Assembly: GCA_963663375.1 (NCBI GenBank)
Contig: OY760195.1
Location: 62,001-126,000 of the forward strand
Reading direction: 5' to 3'
Source: JAYREN01 sp963663375
GTDB taxonomy: Bacteria; Acidobacteriota; Holophagae; Holophagales; Holophagaceae
Length of the DNA stretch: 64,000 bases
Shown: in pieces, positions 42,398 to 51,168 of the stretch
Layout: each line of letters begins with the position of its first letter
How positions within the stretch are numbered: the first letter of the stretch is position 1
Position numbers and translations under genes: made by a program
The notes under the pieces: model-generated
Told to the model about the DNA's origin: nothing
The model's database searches: none
Seen by the model: only the letters and a program-made list of their open reading frames with translations

Positions 42398-45300
42398 ATG
42401 CCCCACGCCCGCCCGGCGCTGATCGCGGCGGCGTCCCAGGTTCTCCTCTGCATTGTCGGTTCTGCGGGACCGGCGGCCTGGGCCCAGGGGGCGACTGTAC
42501 AGACCCTGCTCCGGGTGGAGTTCCAGGGTGGCAGCGAAGACGATCACCGCTTCGCCAGTGCCGCCCTGGGGCTCCGCCCGGGGCAATCCGTACCTGAGGA
42601 TGAACTGGCTGCCGGGGTGGCGGCGGTTCGATTGACGGATCGCTTTCTGGAAGTGCGAGGCAGCCTTCGGCCCGAGTCTGTGGGGGTCGTGGCGGTGGTG
42701 GAGCTCGTGCCGGTTCCTGCCCTCAGGGGCTGGGTGGTCGAGGGAATGCCCCCGGTACCCATCCCCCAGGAGCTTTTCCCGGGGCTTCGCAAGGGTGCCA
42801 GGGTCGGGGATCTCCGCCTGGAACAGTTCCGCCAGATCGCAGAATCCCGCCTGCGTGAGTCCGGCTACCCCAGGGCCAAGGTGTTGGCTCGGCGCGGGGC
42901 CGATCCCACCCGCCTCCAGTTCTCCCTCCAGCCCGGGGCGCCGGACCTGGTTCGGCGCTTGCGCCTGGAAGGCGAGGCCGGACCCTACGGCGCAGAGCGC
43001 CTGCTGAAGCTCCTCAAGGTCGAGCCCGGGAAAACGCTGTGGACCCAGGACTATCGGCGGGAAGCCTTAGCGCGGCTCCGCAAGCGCTTCGTGAGGGACA
43101 AACGCTTCCAGGGCCAGGCCGAACTTACCTTTGTAGAGAATGGTTCGCTGGTGCTAAACGCCGATCCGGGGCCCGTGGTCCGCCTCGCCTCCGAGGGCCC
43201 GGGCCTCGGCTGGTTCAAGAGCCTCAAGGATCTGGTACCCCTGGGGCGCTCCGAGCGGTACAGCCCCGAACTGCTGGATGCGGGGGCGCGCAGCATCGTT
43301 CGGTTCCTCCGCGCCAAGGGGTATCTCGACGCGGAGGTGAGCCACCGCACGGATATCACCCGCGGCAGCCAGGCCCGCCCCGAGGAAATCCGGGTGACCT
43401 ATACACTTTCTCCAGGCGAGCGCCTCATCGCTGCGGGGGTGCGTTTCGAACGCAATCAGGAGATCGGTTCGGCCGAGTTGGAGCGGGTCGCGAGTCTGCC
43501 TTCCTCCTGGTTTGGCCTGTTCCCGGAGCCCTGGACCACCTCACTGATCAGCGCGGTGGAAGGCCGGATCAAATCCCACTACCAGGGCCGAGGCTATGCC
43601 GATATCGGCCTGCGCAAGCTTCCCCTGGAAGCGCGGGATGGCAAGGGAACCCTGGTCTTCCAGGTCCGCGAGGGCAGCCGTCGCTTCCTGGAGGCACTGG
43701 TGCTGGAGGTCCCCTCGGATCCTTCCTACAAGGCCTGGTTCCTCGCCGAGTCCTTGGTGTCCGTTTTTGCGGATCAACCCAAGCTGGTTGGCCTCGATTC
43801 GGAGCGGGTTCGCCGGTACGTAAGTGAACGCCCCGGCATGGCCGGAGTCCAGGGAACCTTGCAGGAACTGGAACTCAAGGAAAAGGCGGATGTCCGGGTG
43901 TTCCGGTTCAGCTTTGGGCATCCGATTCCCCTGCTCAAGAGCGACCTTTCCCAGGCTTTGGGAGTCCTGAATCAGCGGGTCTCCTCCCTGGGCATCCTGA
44001 AACCCACGGCCCATGGCCTTCGGCCGGAACCCGGCACCGAGGGTACCGTGGCCTACATCTCCGTGGCGGCTCAGCCCCTGGCGCGGATGGGGCGGGTGGT
44101 GGTGCAGGGCAGTGACGCCACCCGGGCTCGGGCCGTGCTGCGGGAGATTCCCCTGGACAGAGGCGTCCCCATGGATCCGGAGCGGGTCTCCAGGCTCCAG
44201 GGGCGGGTCGGCAATCTGGGGGGCTTCGATCAGGTAGACCTGATGCCCCTCCGCGAGGCTTCCGAAACGGGCCCCGCATTCCCGTGGAAGGATGGCGATC
44301 TGCTTCTGAGGGTGCGAGAACGCTCCCCCTGGGTCTTCAGCTCCGGATTCGGCTACGACAAGAGTCAGGGCTACCACCTGGACCTGGGTGCCCAGCGGTT
44401 GAACGTGGGCGGGATGGGTAGGACCGTGGATTTCGGCCTCCGGGCCGGCGATGCCACCATCCGTAATCCCACCCTTCGGAAGTGGTTCCCCACGGGGGAA
44501 TTCACTCGCTCCGTGGACATGTACCGCATCGGCTATACGGATCCCTGGTTGGCTCCGGGATTCCTGGGCTCCTTGCTGCCGGAGCGGACCCTGTTCACCG
44601 CCGAGGGCGCCTACATCGAGGAACAGCGATCGGCCTATCTCCTGCGACGGCGCAGGGCCCTGGCTGGACTGGAATGGGATCTGAACCAGGGCCTTGTCGT
44701 GCAGGTCGGCTACCGTTTCGAGCGCAACGAAGTCCGGTTCCTTCCCGACTCTGGCATTCCCGAGGCGGAACTCGCACTGGTAGCCCGCACCCCAGGTCGA
44801 GCAGTCATCTCGGCGCCCTTTATCCAGGTCGTGCGGGATCGGCGGGACAACCGCCTGGATCCGACCTCCGGGAGTTTCGGCGCGGCTCGTTTCGAGTTTG
44901 CCAACCAGGCCTTCGGCACCAGTCCCAATGCCAGCTTCGTGAAACTGGACCTGCGGCAGCAGTGGAACTGGCCCATCGGCTACAAGGCCTCGCACGGGGT
45001 CGTGAGCCTCGGCTTACGCCTGGGGGTGGCACGCCCCACCGCCAGCACGGCGGAAGATCTCCCGCTTTCGGAGCGCTTCTTCGCCGGTGGGCCCGGCACC
45101 CACCGTGGGGTGGAGCCCGATTCCCTGGGCGCCATCGATTACGTGCACCCCACCGATTCCAATGGGAACATCCGCGCCCAGGCCGTTCCCCTGGGAGGGC
45201 AGGGACTCCTGCTGGGCAACCTGGAATATCGTTTCCCGATGATTGGTTCCACCGTTTGGGGCGAAGTCTTTGTGGACTCGGGGCAGGTCTACCAGAGCCT

Positions 45301-45496
45301 GAGGGACACTGGGCAGGGCCCGCGTTTCCCGGCACTGCGAACTTCTCTGGGCGTGGGCCTGATCCTGAAGGTCGGGATCCCCATCAAGCTCGAGTACGCC
45401 GTCGATGTCAAACGCATCCTCGGCCGGCCTCAGACAGCGCTCGAGCAGGAAACCCAGCTGAAGAGCCTGCTGATTTCCGCAGGCTTCCAGTTCTAA
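42398..45496 (+). CDS. Omp85-family outer-membrane assembly protein (BamA/TamA-like)
   Basis: A 1032-aa protein. A signal peptide (about 1-29) is followed by a long POTRA region (about 35-620) and a C-terminal 16-stranded Omp85 barrel. Barrel features include PWVFSSGFGYDKSQGYHLDLG, RFFAGGPGTHRGVEPDSLG (the place of the conserved VRGF/Y motif; here HRGV), WGEVFVDSGQVY and a terminal Phe. BamA inserts barrels into the outer membrane, while TamA serves autotransporters. The size exceeds standard BamA (~800 aa), so extra POTRA repeats are likely. The usual bamA neighbours are absent, so a specific symbol is not given. Confidence 0.85.
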   Translation: MPHARPALIAAASQVLLCIVGSAGPAAWAQGATVQTLLRVEFQGGSEDDHRFASAALGLRPGQSVPEDELAAGVAAVRLTDRFLEVRGSLRPESVGVVAVVELVPVPALRGWVVEGMPPVPIPQELFPGLRKGARVGDLRLEQFRQIAESRLRESGYPRAKVLARRGADPTRLQFSLQPGAPDLVRRLRLEGEAGPYGAERLLKLLKVEPGKTLWTQDYRREALARLRKRFVRDKRFQGQAELTFVENGSLVLNADPGPVVRLASEGPGLGWFKSLKDLVPLGRSERYSPELLDAGARSIVRFLRAKGYLDAEVSHRTDITRGSQARPEEIRVTYTLSPGERLIAAGVRFERNQEIGSAELERVASLPSSWFGLFPEPWTTSLISAVEGRIKSHYQGRGYADIGLRKLPLEARDGKGTLVFQVREGSRRFLEALVLEVPSDPSYKAWFLAESLVSVFADQPKLVGLDSERVRRYVSERPGMAGVQGTLQELELKEKADVRVFRFSFGHPIPLLKSDLSQALGVLNQRVSSLGILKPTAHGLRPEPGTEGTVAYISVAAQPLARMGRVVVQGSDATRARAVLREIPLDRGVPMDPERVSRLQGRVGNLGGFDQVDLMPLREASETGPAFPWKDGDLLLRVRERSPWVFSSGFGYDKSQGYHLDLGAQRLNVGGMGRTVDFGLRAGDATIRNPTLRKWFPTGEFTRSVDMYRIGYTDPWLAPGFLGSLLPERTLFTAEGAYIEEQRSAYLLRRRRALAGLEWDLNQGLVVQVGYRFERNEVRFLPDSGIPEAELALVARTPGRAVISAPFIQVVRDRRDNRLDPTSGSFGAARFEFANQAFGTSPNASFVKLDLRQQWNWPIGYKASHGVVSLGLRLGVARPTASTAEDLPLSERFFAGGPGTHRGVEPDSLGAIDYVHPTDSNGNIRAQAVPLGGQGLLLGNLEYRFPMIGSTVWGEVFVDSGQVYQSLRDTGQGPRFPALRTSLGVGLILKVGIPIKLEYAVDVKRILGRPQTALEQETQLKSLLISAGFQF

Positions 45497-45528
45497 GAAA
45501 GGGCCATCTGATTGGATGGCCCTTTCTT
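45495..45528 (+). terminator. Rho-independent terminator after the Omp85 gene
   Basis: A perfect 14-bp stem AAGAAAGGGCCATC/GATGGCCCTTTCTT with a 6-nt loop begins inside the stop codon, and the descending arm itself is U-rich. Confidence 0.88.
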
Positions 45529-45532
45529 TACA

Positions 45533-45566
45533 ACAAAAACATGGGCCACCCCGAGGGATGGCCCAT
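45533..45566 (-). terminator. Rho-independent terminator for tRNA-Val
   Basis: An 8-bp stem ATGGGCCA/TGGCCCAT with a 10-nt loop (45541-45566), followed on the minus strand by GTTTTTGTTG, 8 nt beyond the tRNA 3' end. Confidence 0.8.
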
Positions 45567-45573
45567 GCCTTTG

Positions 45574-45650
45574 TGGTGGACACGAATGGATTCGAACCAT
45601 CGACCTCTTGCGTGTCGAGCAAGCGCTCTAACCAACTGAGCTACGCGTCC
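45574..45650 (-). tRNA. tRNA-Val (anticodon GAC), with C33
   Basis: A 77-nt tRNA with encoded CCA (45574-45576). The acceptor GGACGCG pairs with CGTGTCC (one G-U); D-arm TAGCTCAGTTGGTTAGAGC; anticodon stem CTTGC/GCAAG closes the loop TCGACAC, placing GAC at 34-36. Position 33, almost always U, would be C. The T-arm GGTTCGAATCC is normal. A genuine Val(GAC) tRNA is the best reading. Confidence 0.85.
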
Positions 45651-45697
45651 GCGAAGTATTCACTATAGCGGTTCTGCCGGAAATGTCGAGTGCCCGA

Positions 45698-47533
45698 TCA
45701 CTCCACGGTCACGGATTTCGCGAGGTTCCTGGGCTGGTCCACATCGCAGCCCCGGAGCACGGCGATGTGATAGGACAGCAACTGCAGGGGCAGCACGTAG
45801 AGGATGGGCGCCAGCCAGGGGTGGACTTCCGGCAGTTCCAGCACGTCCTCGGCGATGCCATCCAGGCCCCGGTCGCCCTGGGTCACGAGGCCCAGGATGC
45901 GGCCGTCCCGGGCGGCGGCTTCCTGGAGATTGCTGAGAGTCTTCTCCCGGTGGCTGTCCTTGGGCATCAGGGCCACCACCGGCAGATCCTTGTCGATGAG
46001 GGCGATGGGGCCATGCTTCATCTCGCCCGCGGGGTAGCCCTCGGCGTGAATGTAAGAGATCTCCTTGAGCTTGAGGGCGCCCTCCAGGGCGATGGGATAG
46101 AGTGGCCCGCGGCCCAGGTACAGGAAGTCCGAGGCATCGCGCCAGCGCTGCGCCCATTGGATGATGCGGGGCTCGAGGGCGCTGATGTGTTCCAGGTGGG
46201 CGGGGAGTTCCCGCAGCCCCTGGAGCAGTTCAGAACGCAGCTTGGGGTCTACGGTGCCCTTGGCCTCGCCGATACGTAGGGCCAGAAGCGTGAGCACGGC
46301 CAGTTGCGTGGTGAAGGCCTTGGTGGAGGCCACGCCGATTTCCGGGCCCGCGTGGGTCAGAATCGTGGCCTCGGCGGTGCGGGTGGCGGTGGAGCCCAGC
46401 ACGTTGCAGATGGCGAGCGTGCGGGCACCTCGGGAAGCGGCCTCCTTCATGGCCGCGAGGGTATCCGCCGTCTCGCCACTCTGGGTGATGCCGATGATCA
46501 GGGTGCCCTCGGGAATCACGGGCTCCCGGTAGCGGTACTCGCTGGCGTAGTCCACTTCCACGGCGGTGCGGGCGAGCTGTTCGATGAGGAACTTGCCCAC
46601 CAGGCCTGCGTGCCAGCTGGTGCCGCAGGCCACGATGTGAATGCGCTGGAGACTCTTCAGGTCCTGGTCCGTGAAGGGTAATTCCAGGGGAATGGGATCG
46701 CTGGCATCGATGGGCAGGCGATTGAGGAGGGTGTTCGAGATGGCCTGGGGCTGCTCGAAGATCTCCTTCTGCATGAAGTGCTTGAAACCGCCCTTTTCTG
46801 CCGCCACGGGATCGTAGGGTATGTTCTGGATCGGCCGGTGGAGATCCTTCCCCTGCAGGTCGAAGATGCGAACGCCATCCCGCGTCAGTTCCGCTAGATC
46901 GCCATCCTCCAGGAAGATCACGCGGCGGGTGTGGCGGAGCAGGGGCACTACGTCCGAGGCCAGGAAGTTTTCTCCCTCGCCCAGGCCGATGACCAGCGGC
47001 GGCCCGCTGCGGGCGGCGAGGATGCGGTCGGGGTCCTCGGCGTGCAGGCAGGCGATGGCATAGATGCCCTCCATGCGCCCCAGGGCCTGGCGAAAGGCCT
47101 CCGTGAACGTCGCTCCACCCTTGAGCAGGTGGGAAACCATCACCGGAAAGGCCTCGGTATCCGTCTCCGAAAGAAAGCGTTCGCCCTTGTTCTGGAGTTC
47201 TTTCCGGAGTTCCAGAAAGTTCTCGAAGATCCCGTTGTGCACGGCCACCACCTTGCCATCGCCGCTGCGGTGGGGGTGTGCGTTCTCTTCCGTGGGCCGA
47301 CCATGGGTGGCCCAGCGTGTGTGGCCAATACCCAGCGTGGCCGGATCCTGCGGGTCCAGGCGGTTCTGGAGATTCACTAACTTGCCCGAGGCCCGAGTCA
47401 CGCGAAAGGCGCCGTCCCCCGGCGCCAGCGCGATCCCCGCGCTATCGTAGCCCCGGTATTCCAGGGTCTTGAGTCCCTCCAGCAGCAGCGCCGCCGCCGA
47501 CTGCTGACCGATGTATCCGACGATTCCGCACAT
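45698..47533 (-). CDS. glmS: Glutamine-fructose-6-phosphate aminotransferase (isomerizing)
   Basis: A 611-aa enzyme making glucosamine-6-phosphate for peptidoglycan and lipopolysaccharide. The glutaminase nucleophile is Cys2 (MCGIVGYIG), HTRWATHG and GIFENF follow; two SIS isomerase domains carry CGTSWHAGL and SQSGETADT-type loops; the C-terminus ends in NLAKSVTVE as in GlmS. No glmS ribozyme is apparent upstream. Confidence 0.96.
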   Translation of the reverse strand: MCGIVGYIGQQSAAALLLEGLKTLEYRGYDSAGIALAPGDGAFRVTRASGKLVNLQNRLDPQDPATLGIGHTRWATHGRPTEENAHPHRSGDGKVVAVHNGIFENFLELRKELQNKGERFLSETDTEAFPVMVSHLLKGGATFTEAFRQALGRMEGIYAIACLHAEDPDRILAARSGPPLVIGLGEGENFLASDVVPLLRHTRRVIFLEDGDLAELTRDGVRIFDLQGKDLHRPIQNIPYDPVAAEKGGFKHFMQKEIFEQPQAISNTLLNRLPIDASDPIPLELPFTDQDLKSLQRIHIVACGTSWHAGLVGKFLIEQLARTAVEVDYASEYRYREPVIPEGTLIIGITQSGETADTLAAMKEAASRGARTLAICNVLGSTATRTAEATILTHAGPEIGVASTKAFTTQLAVLTLLALRIGEAKGTVDPKLRSELLQGLRELPAHLEHISALEPRIIQWAQRWRDASDFLYLGRGPLYPIALEGALKLKEISYIHAEGYPAGEMKHGPIALIDKDLPVVALMPKDSHREKTLSNLQEAAARDGRILGLVTQGDRGLDGIAEDVLELPEVHPWLAPILYVLPLQLLSYHIAVLRGCDVDQPRNLAKSVTVE

Positions 47534-47696
47534 GCAAACCCCTTGGTGAAGTCCCGATTGACTCTGCCAAGGCTAGTCTCTTTTTTCTGGTTTCAGCAAT
47601 GTGGTGATTGGGCTACAGGGTGAGGCGGAGCCGGAGCCACGCCCCGTGGTGGAATGGACACACCGCCGGAGAGTGGTTTCAGTGCAGGGCCCGGGG

Positions 47697-48308
47697 CTAC
47701 TGGGGCGGTTCGGCCACAGGGGCAGGGGATTCGGCGACGAATTTTTCGAGGCCTTCCTGGGTGGGTTGGATCGCCAGCTTTTCCACCGTCCAATTGGCAG
47801 GGCAGACCACACCCTGGGTTTCACTGAGTTCGATGGCGTCGAGGATCCTCAGCACCTCTCCCACATTCCGGCCGATGTCGTTGTGGTTGATGGAGAGATG
47901 CTTGAGGATGCCCTTGGCGTTGATGATGAAGAGACCCCGCAGAGCCGTCCCGGCTTCCTCCAGCACGCCATACTCGGTGCTGATCTCCTTCCTGGGGTCG
48001 GAGAGCAGGGGGAAGTTGATCCCCTTGATGCCGCCGGCCTTCCTGTCGACCCGGGCCCAGGCGTGGTGGCTATGTATCGAATCGACGCTGATGCCCAGCA
48101 CCACGGAGTCCCTTTTCCAAAAGTGCTCCATGGCATCAGAGAAGGCATGGATTTCCGTGGGGCAGACAAAGGTGAAGTCTGCCGGATAGAAGAACAGCAC
48201 CACCTTCTTCTTGCCCCGGAATTCAGACAGGCTGACTTCCTTGAAGGAGCCATTCACAAACCCCATGGTCTTGAACTCGGGAGCCGGTTTTCCGATGAGA
48301 GCGGGCAT
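47697..48308 (-). CDS. 2-Cys peroxiredoxin (AhpC/Prx1 family)
   Basis: A 203-aa thiol peroxidase that reduces peroxides and peroxynitrite. The peroxidatic Cys49 is in FTFVCPTE, and the resolving Cys169 in GVVCPANW. Both are in the typical positions of a typical 2-Cys enzyme. The C-terminal tail is Pro/Ala-rich. It stands between glmS and the aldolase on the same strand; the electron donor is not evident here. Confidence 0.93.
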   Translation of the reverse strand: MPALIGKPAPEFKTMGFVNGSFKEVSLSEFRGKKKVVLFFYPADFTFVCPTEIHAFSDAMEHFWKRDSVVLGISVDSIHSHHAWARVDRKAGGIKGINFPLLSDPRKEISTEYGVLEEAGTALRGLFIINAKGILKHLSINHNDIGRNVGEVLRILDAIELSETQGVVCPANWTVEKLAIQPTQEGLEKFVAESPAPVAEPPQ

Positions 48309-48371
48309 GGATAATCCCCGCGAGGGGTTCGGGTCGGTGTGAACCAGGCTATCGGGTTGATGGGAGGGCGA

Positions 48372-49292
48372 TCAGGCCTTCCTGTGGATGTCCATCACCG
48401 CATGCAGGAGCTCGATGGCTTCCTGCTTGGGGCGCTGGAAGGCATTGCGGCCCATGATGCTGCCGAAGGCGCCGCCGGCGGCGATCTCGGTGACTTCCTT
48501 CAAGACCTCCTCGGTGCCCTTGGCCTCGCCGCCGCTGAAGATCACGATGCGGCGACCGGCGAAGGCGCTCTGCACCACATGGGCGATGCGCTCCTTCAGG
48601 GTTCCGATGGGGATGCCGTATTTCTCGTAGACCTTCTTGGCCTCGGCCAGCTCGATGAAGTCCGTGGGGGGCTTCACCTTGATAACATGGGCGCCCAGCT
48701 GGGCGGCAGTTTGGGCGGCATAGGCCACCACGTCCACGGCGGTTTCCCCTTGCTTGGAGAGGCCACCGCCCCGGGGATAAGCCCACAGCACCGTGGGCAG
48801 GCCCACGGCCTTGGCTTCGAGAATCAGTTCCCGGAGCTCCTGGTACTGCTCATTGCGGGCGCCGCTGCCGGGGTAGATGGTGTAGCCGATGGCGGCGCAC
48901 CCCAGGCGCAGGGCGTCTTCCACGCTGCCGGTGATGGCACTGCAGGGCTCGATCCCCTTGGTGAGGCTGTCGCTGTTGTTGAGCTTGAGGATCAGGGGGA
49001 TGTCGCCGGCGTAATCGGAGGCCACATGCTCGATGAAACCCAGGGGCGCCGCATAGGCGTTACAGCCAGCCTCGATGGCCAGTTCCACATGGTAGCGGGG
49101 GTCATAGCCGGGCGCGTTGGGCGCGAAGCTGCGGGCGGGGCCATGCTCGAAACCCTGGTCCACGGGCAGGATGACGAACTTGCCCGTGCCCGCCAGCCGG
49201 CCCGTGTTCATGATGCGGGCGAGATTGGCCTTCACGCCGGGATTTTCGGATGTGTACCAGGACAGAATTTCGCGAACTCGTGCTGTGGCCAT
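48372..49292 (-). CDS. DhnA/FbaB-type class I fructose-bisphosphate aldolase
   Basis: A 306-aa aldolase of the archaeal-type class I (DhnA) family. It has FVILPVDQGFEHGPARSF near the start, the Schiff-base region AHVIKVKPP (Lys near 205), and the phosphate-binding GGEAKGTEEVLKE end. This family interconverts fructose-1,6-bisphosphate with triose phosphates. It is a glycolytic/gluconeogenic role; a related 2-amino-3,7-dideoxy-heptulosonate enzyme is possible but less likely. Confidence 0.9.
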   Translation of the reverse strand: MATARVREILSWYTSENPGVKANLARIMNTGRLAGTGKFVILPVDQGFEHGPARSFAPNAPGYDPRYHVELAIEAGCNAYAAPLGFIEHVASDYAGDIPLILKLNNSDSLTKGIEPCSAITGSVEDALRLGCAAIGYTIYPGSGARNEQYQELRELILEAKAVGLPTVLWAYPRGGGLSKQGETAVDVVAYAAQTAAQLGAHVIKVKPPTDFIELAEAKKVYEKYGIPIGTLKERIAHVVQSAFAGRRIVIFSGGEAKGTEEVLKEVTEIAAGGAFGSIMGRNAFQRPKQEAIELLHAVMDIHRKA

Positions 49293-49453
49293 GGAACCTC
49301 CTTGGCGGTGGACGGATGCTGAATTGTGGCGGAAGCGGAAGCCGAACTCGAGTGTGAATGCGCCGAATCACAGCAAGACTGCCTCCGGGCCCGGAGGCAA
49401 AATCCGTGAACTACTGCCTCTGATTCAACGCAACGCAAGGTGCGATCGAATCC

Positions 49454-49605
49454 ATGGGAGAATCCAATGGGGTGGAGGCCCACGGCATGTTCAAGGTCGT
49501 CCCTGATGTCGCGAAGAATCGCCTGTACATCACCCTGGGCGGGCATCTGACCACGGCCGAAATCAAGCAGGCCGTCGAGACTATTTTTGTGGAAGTGGGC
49601 AAATT
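49454..49605 (+). pseudogene. 5' remnant of a STAS/SpoIIAA-like gene, 3' end lost
   Basis: The reading from ATG 49454 (or ATG 49487, MFKVVPDVAKNRLYITLGG) looks like the start of a small STAS/SpoIIAA-like protein for about 50 residues, up to VEVGKF. It then continues into frame-independent, unrelated sequence (GHRGGKWVGCRS) which is antisense to the neighbour. The change falls at about 49605, the same place where the opposite-strand neighbour loses its sense. This indicates a deletion that removed the 3' ends of two genes. Confidence 0.6.
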
Positions 49606-50087
49606 TCCAGGCCATCGAGGTGGGAAATGGGTAGGGTGCCGTAGTAGTCCGTGGGGGGGCGCACCCAGAGGAAGGAATAGCCCACGTCCCGGCTATCGGC
49701 GTTCATGAAGACATCGAAGCCCAGCCGCCCAACCCGGATTTGGAGATCCTGGGTGGGATTCCAGCCCAGGAAGGCCCAGCCGATCTGGGGTTTGAAGGTG
49801 CCATCGTAGCCGTACTTGCTCACCACTTGCAGGGTGCCCCGAAGACTGTTGCCCAGCCTGCCCTGCACCTGAAGCCCCAACCGGCTGTCCAGCCTGCCGT
49901 CCAGGGAATCGGAGGTGCCTCTGGGCTGGGACAGATCCCGCAGGTATTCCGCCTCACCGGTATCACTCTGGGCGGCTCCTAGCGTCCCGAAACCACTGAA
50001 CTTCCACCCGAACTCCTGCGACTGGCCCAGGATCGGTGCTGCTCCGGCCAGGAGAGGGACGACCCACCGGGCAAGACGCTTGATCAT
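49581..50087 (-). pseudogene. 5' remnant of an outer-membrane porin-like gene, 3' end lost
   Basis: A 168-codon reading with a signal sequence (MIKRLARWVVPLLAGAAPILG) and a porin-like mature start: GWKFSGFGTLGAAQSD, LDSRLGLQVQGRLGNSLRGTLQVVSKYGYD, LRVGRLGFD-like and DSRDVGYSFLWVRPP. It resembles the first third of a barrel of 400+ residues, then ends abruptly as LEICPLPQK at the junction near 49605. Most of the barrel is missing, so it is scored as broken. It lies just downstream of fliN. Confidence 0.65.
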
Positions 50088-50213
50088 AGGCTCCCCGCGC
50101 TGCTCTAGGGGCTTATCGGATTGAGGCAGGGGGTTGATTAGGAATTGGCGCCAACCATTGCGGTCGCGCTTCGGACAGGTCTGTCGAAGGCGCCATTACC
50201 TGTCTGCCTCCAC

Positions 50214-51167
50214 TCAGGCCAGGCTGCGGATCCGGTTGTCGGTGCTCTCGATCTCGGTGATGCGGAAGGCGAAGTTGCCATCCACGACGACCACTTCGCC
50301 CTTGGCGATCTGCTTTCCGTTCACCAACAGCTCCACAGGGGCGTCTGCGGCGCGGTTGAGTTCCAGGATGGAGCCGGGGGTGAGCTTGAGGAGATCACCC
50401 AGGGACATCTCGGTCTGGCCCATGCGCACCATGACCGGCAGCTCGATGTCCAGCAGTAGATCCAGGTTGCCGGTGTCCACGGAGGACTGGCGGGAAGCCG
50501 TCGGCGCGGGGCCTGTGGCCACGGGGGCCGAGGGCGCCGAAGGGGCCTGGGGAGCGGCGGAGGCCGGGGGCGCCGGGGCTGCGGAGACAGCAGGCTGGAC
50601 CATGCCCAACTTGCGCCGGAACTGCTCCACGAGCAGATCGGGGATCAGCAGGTGAATGGTGGTCTTGAGGTTCTCCTGGGTGGTGGCCAAGCTGAGAGTG
50701 TCGAAGGGGCCGGTGCCGAGGAGTTCCTGGAGTCCCGCCCCGTCGCCCGACTCGAGGGAGAAGATCTCCACATTGGAGATGGAGAGGGTTTCACCCGCCA
50801 TGTCGGAAAGGGCCTGGTTGGCGCTGCCGAGGATCTGGTTGAAGGTCTCGGCCAGGGCATCCCGGGAATCCCCAGCCAGCTCCGACGAGGGCGTGCCTTC
50901 GCCCCCCAGCATCAGGTCTACCAGCATGGTGCCTTCCTGGAGGGGCAGGGAGAAGAGCAGGGTGCCCGTCACCCCCTTGGTGTAGTGGGCCTTCACGAAG
51001 ACGGCCACCCCACTCTGGAGCTTGGCGATGGCTTCGTGATCGAGGCTCTCTCCCACCTGGGGAGTCACGGCGAATTCCCGGCCCGTCAGCATGGAAAAGA
51101 CGGAACCCATGCTCTCGGCGAAGCCCGGGCCAATCTTCTGGAGGAGTTGGGTGGTTTCGGGATCCAT
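50214..51167 (-). CDS. fliN: Flagellar motor switch protein FliN/FliY with CheC-like N-terminal domain
   Basis: A 317-aa C-ring protein. The C-terminal SpoA domain (LLLDIELPVMVRMGQTEMSLGDLLKL, then EVVVVDGNFAFRITEI) is FliN. It is preceded by ~190 residues like a FliM/CheC-type middle domain and a Pro/Ala-rich linker (about 195-230). Plain FliN is 80-140 aa; this layout is closer to FliY. A phosphatase role is unknown, since CheC active-site E/N residues were not securely placed. It is 1 bp after fliM. Confidence 0.88.
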   Translation of the reverse strand: MDPETTQLLQKIGPGFAESMGSVFSMLTGREFAVTPQVGESLDHEAIAKLQSGVAVFVKAHYTKGVTGTLLFSLPLQEGTMLVDLMLGGEGTPSSELAGDSRDALAETFNQILGSANQALSDMAGETLSISNVEIFSLESGDGAGLQELLGTGPFDTLSLATTQENLKTTIHLLIPDLLVEQFRRKLGMVQPAVSAAPAPPASAAPQAPSAPSAPVATGPAPTASRQSSVDTGNLDLLLDIELPVMVRMGQTEMSLGDLLKLTPGSILELNRAADAPVELLVNGKQIAKGEVVVVDGNFAFRITEIESTDNRIRSLA

Positions 51168-51168
51168 C

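Noticed and set aside
47534..47696. glmS ribozyme upstream of glmS
   Set aside because: No conserved core was found in the leader; that ribozyme is mainly Firmicute.
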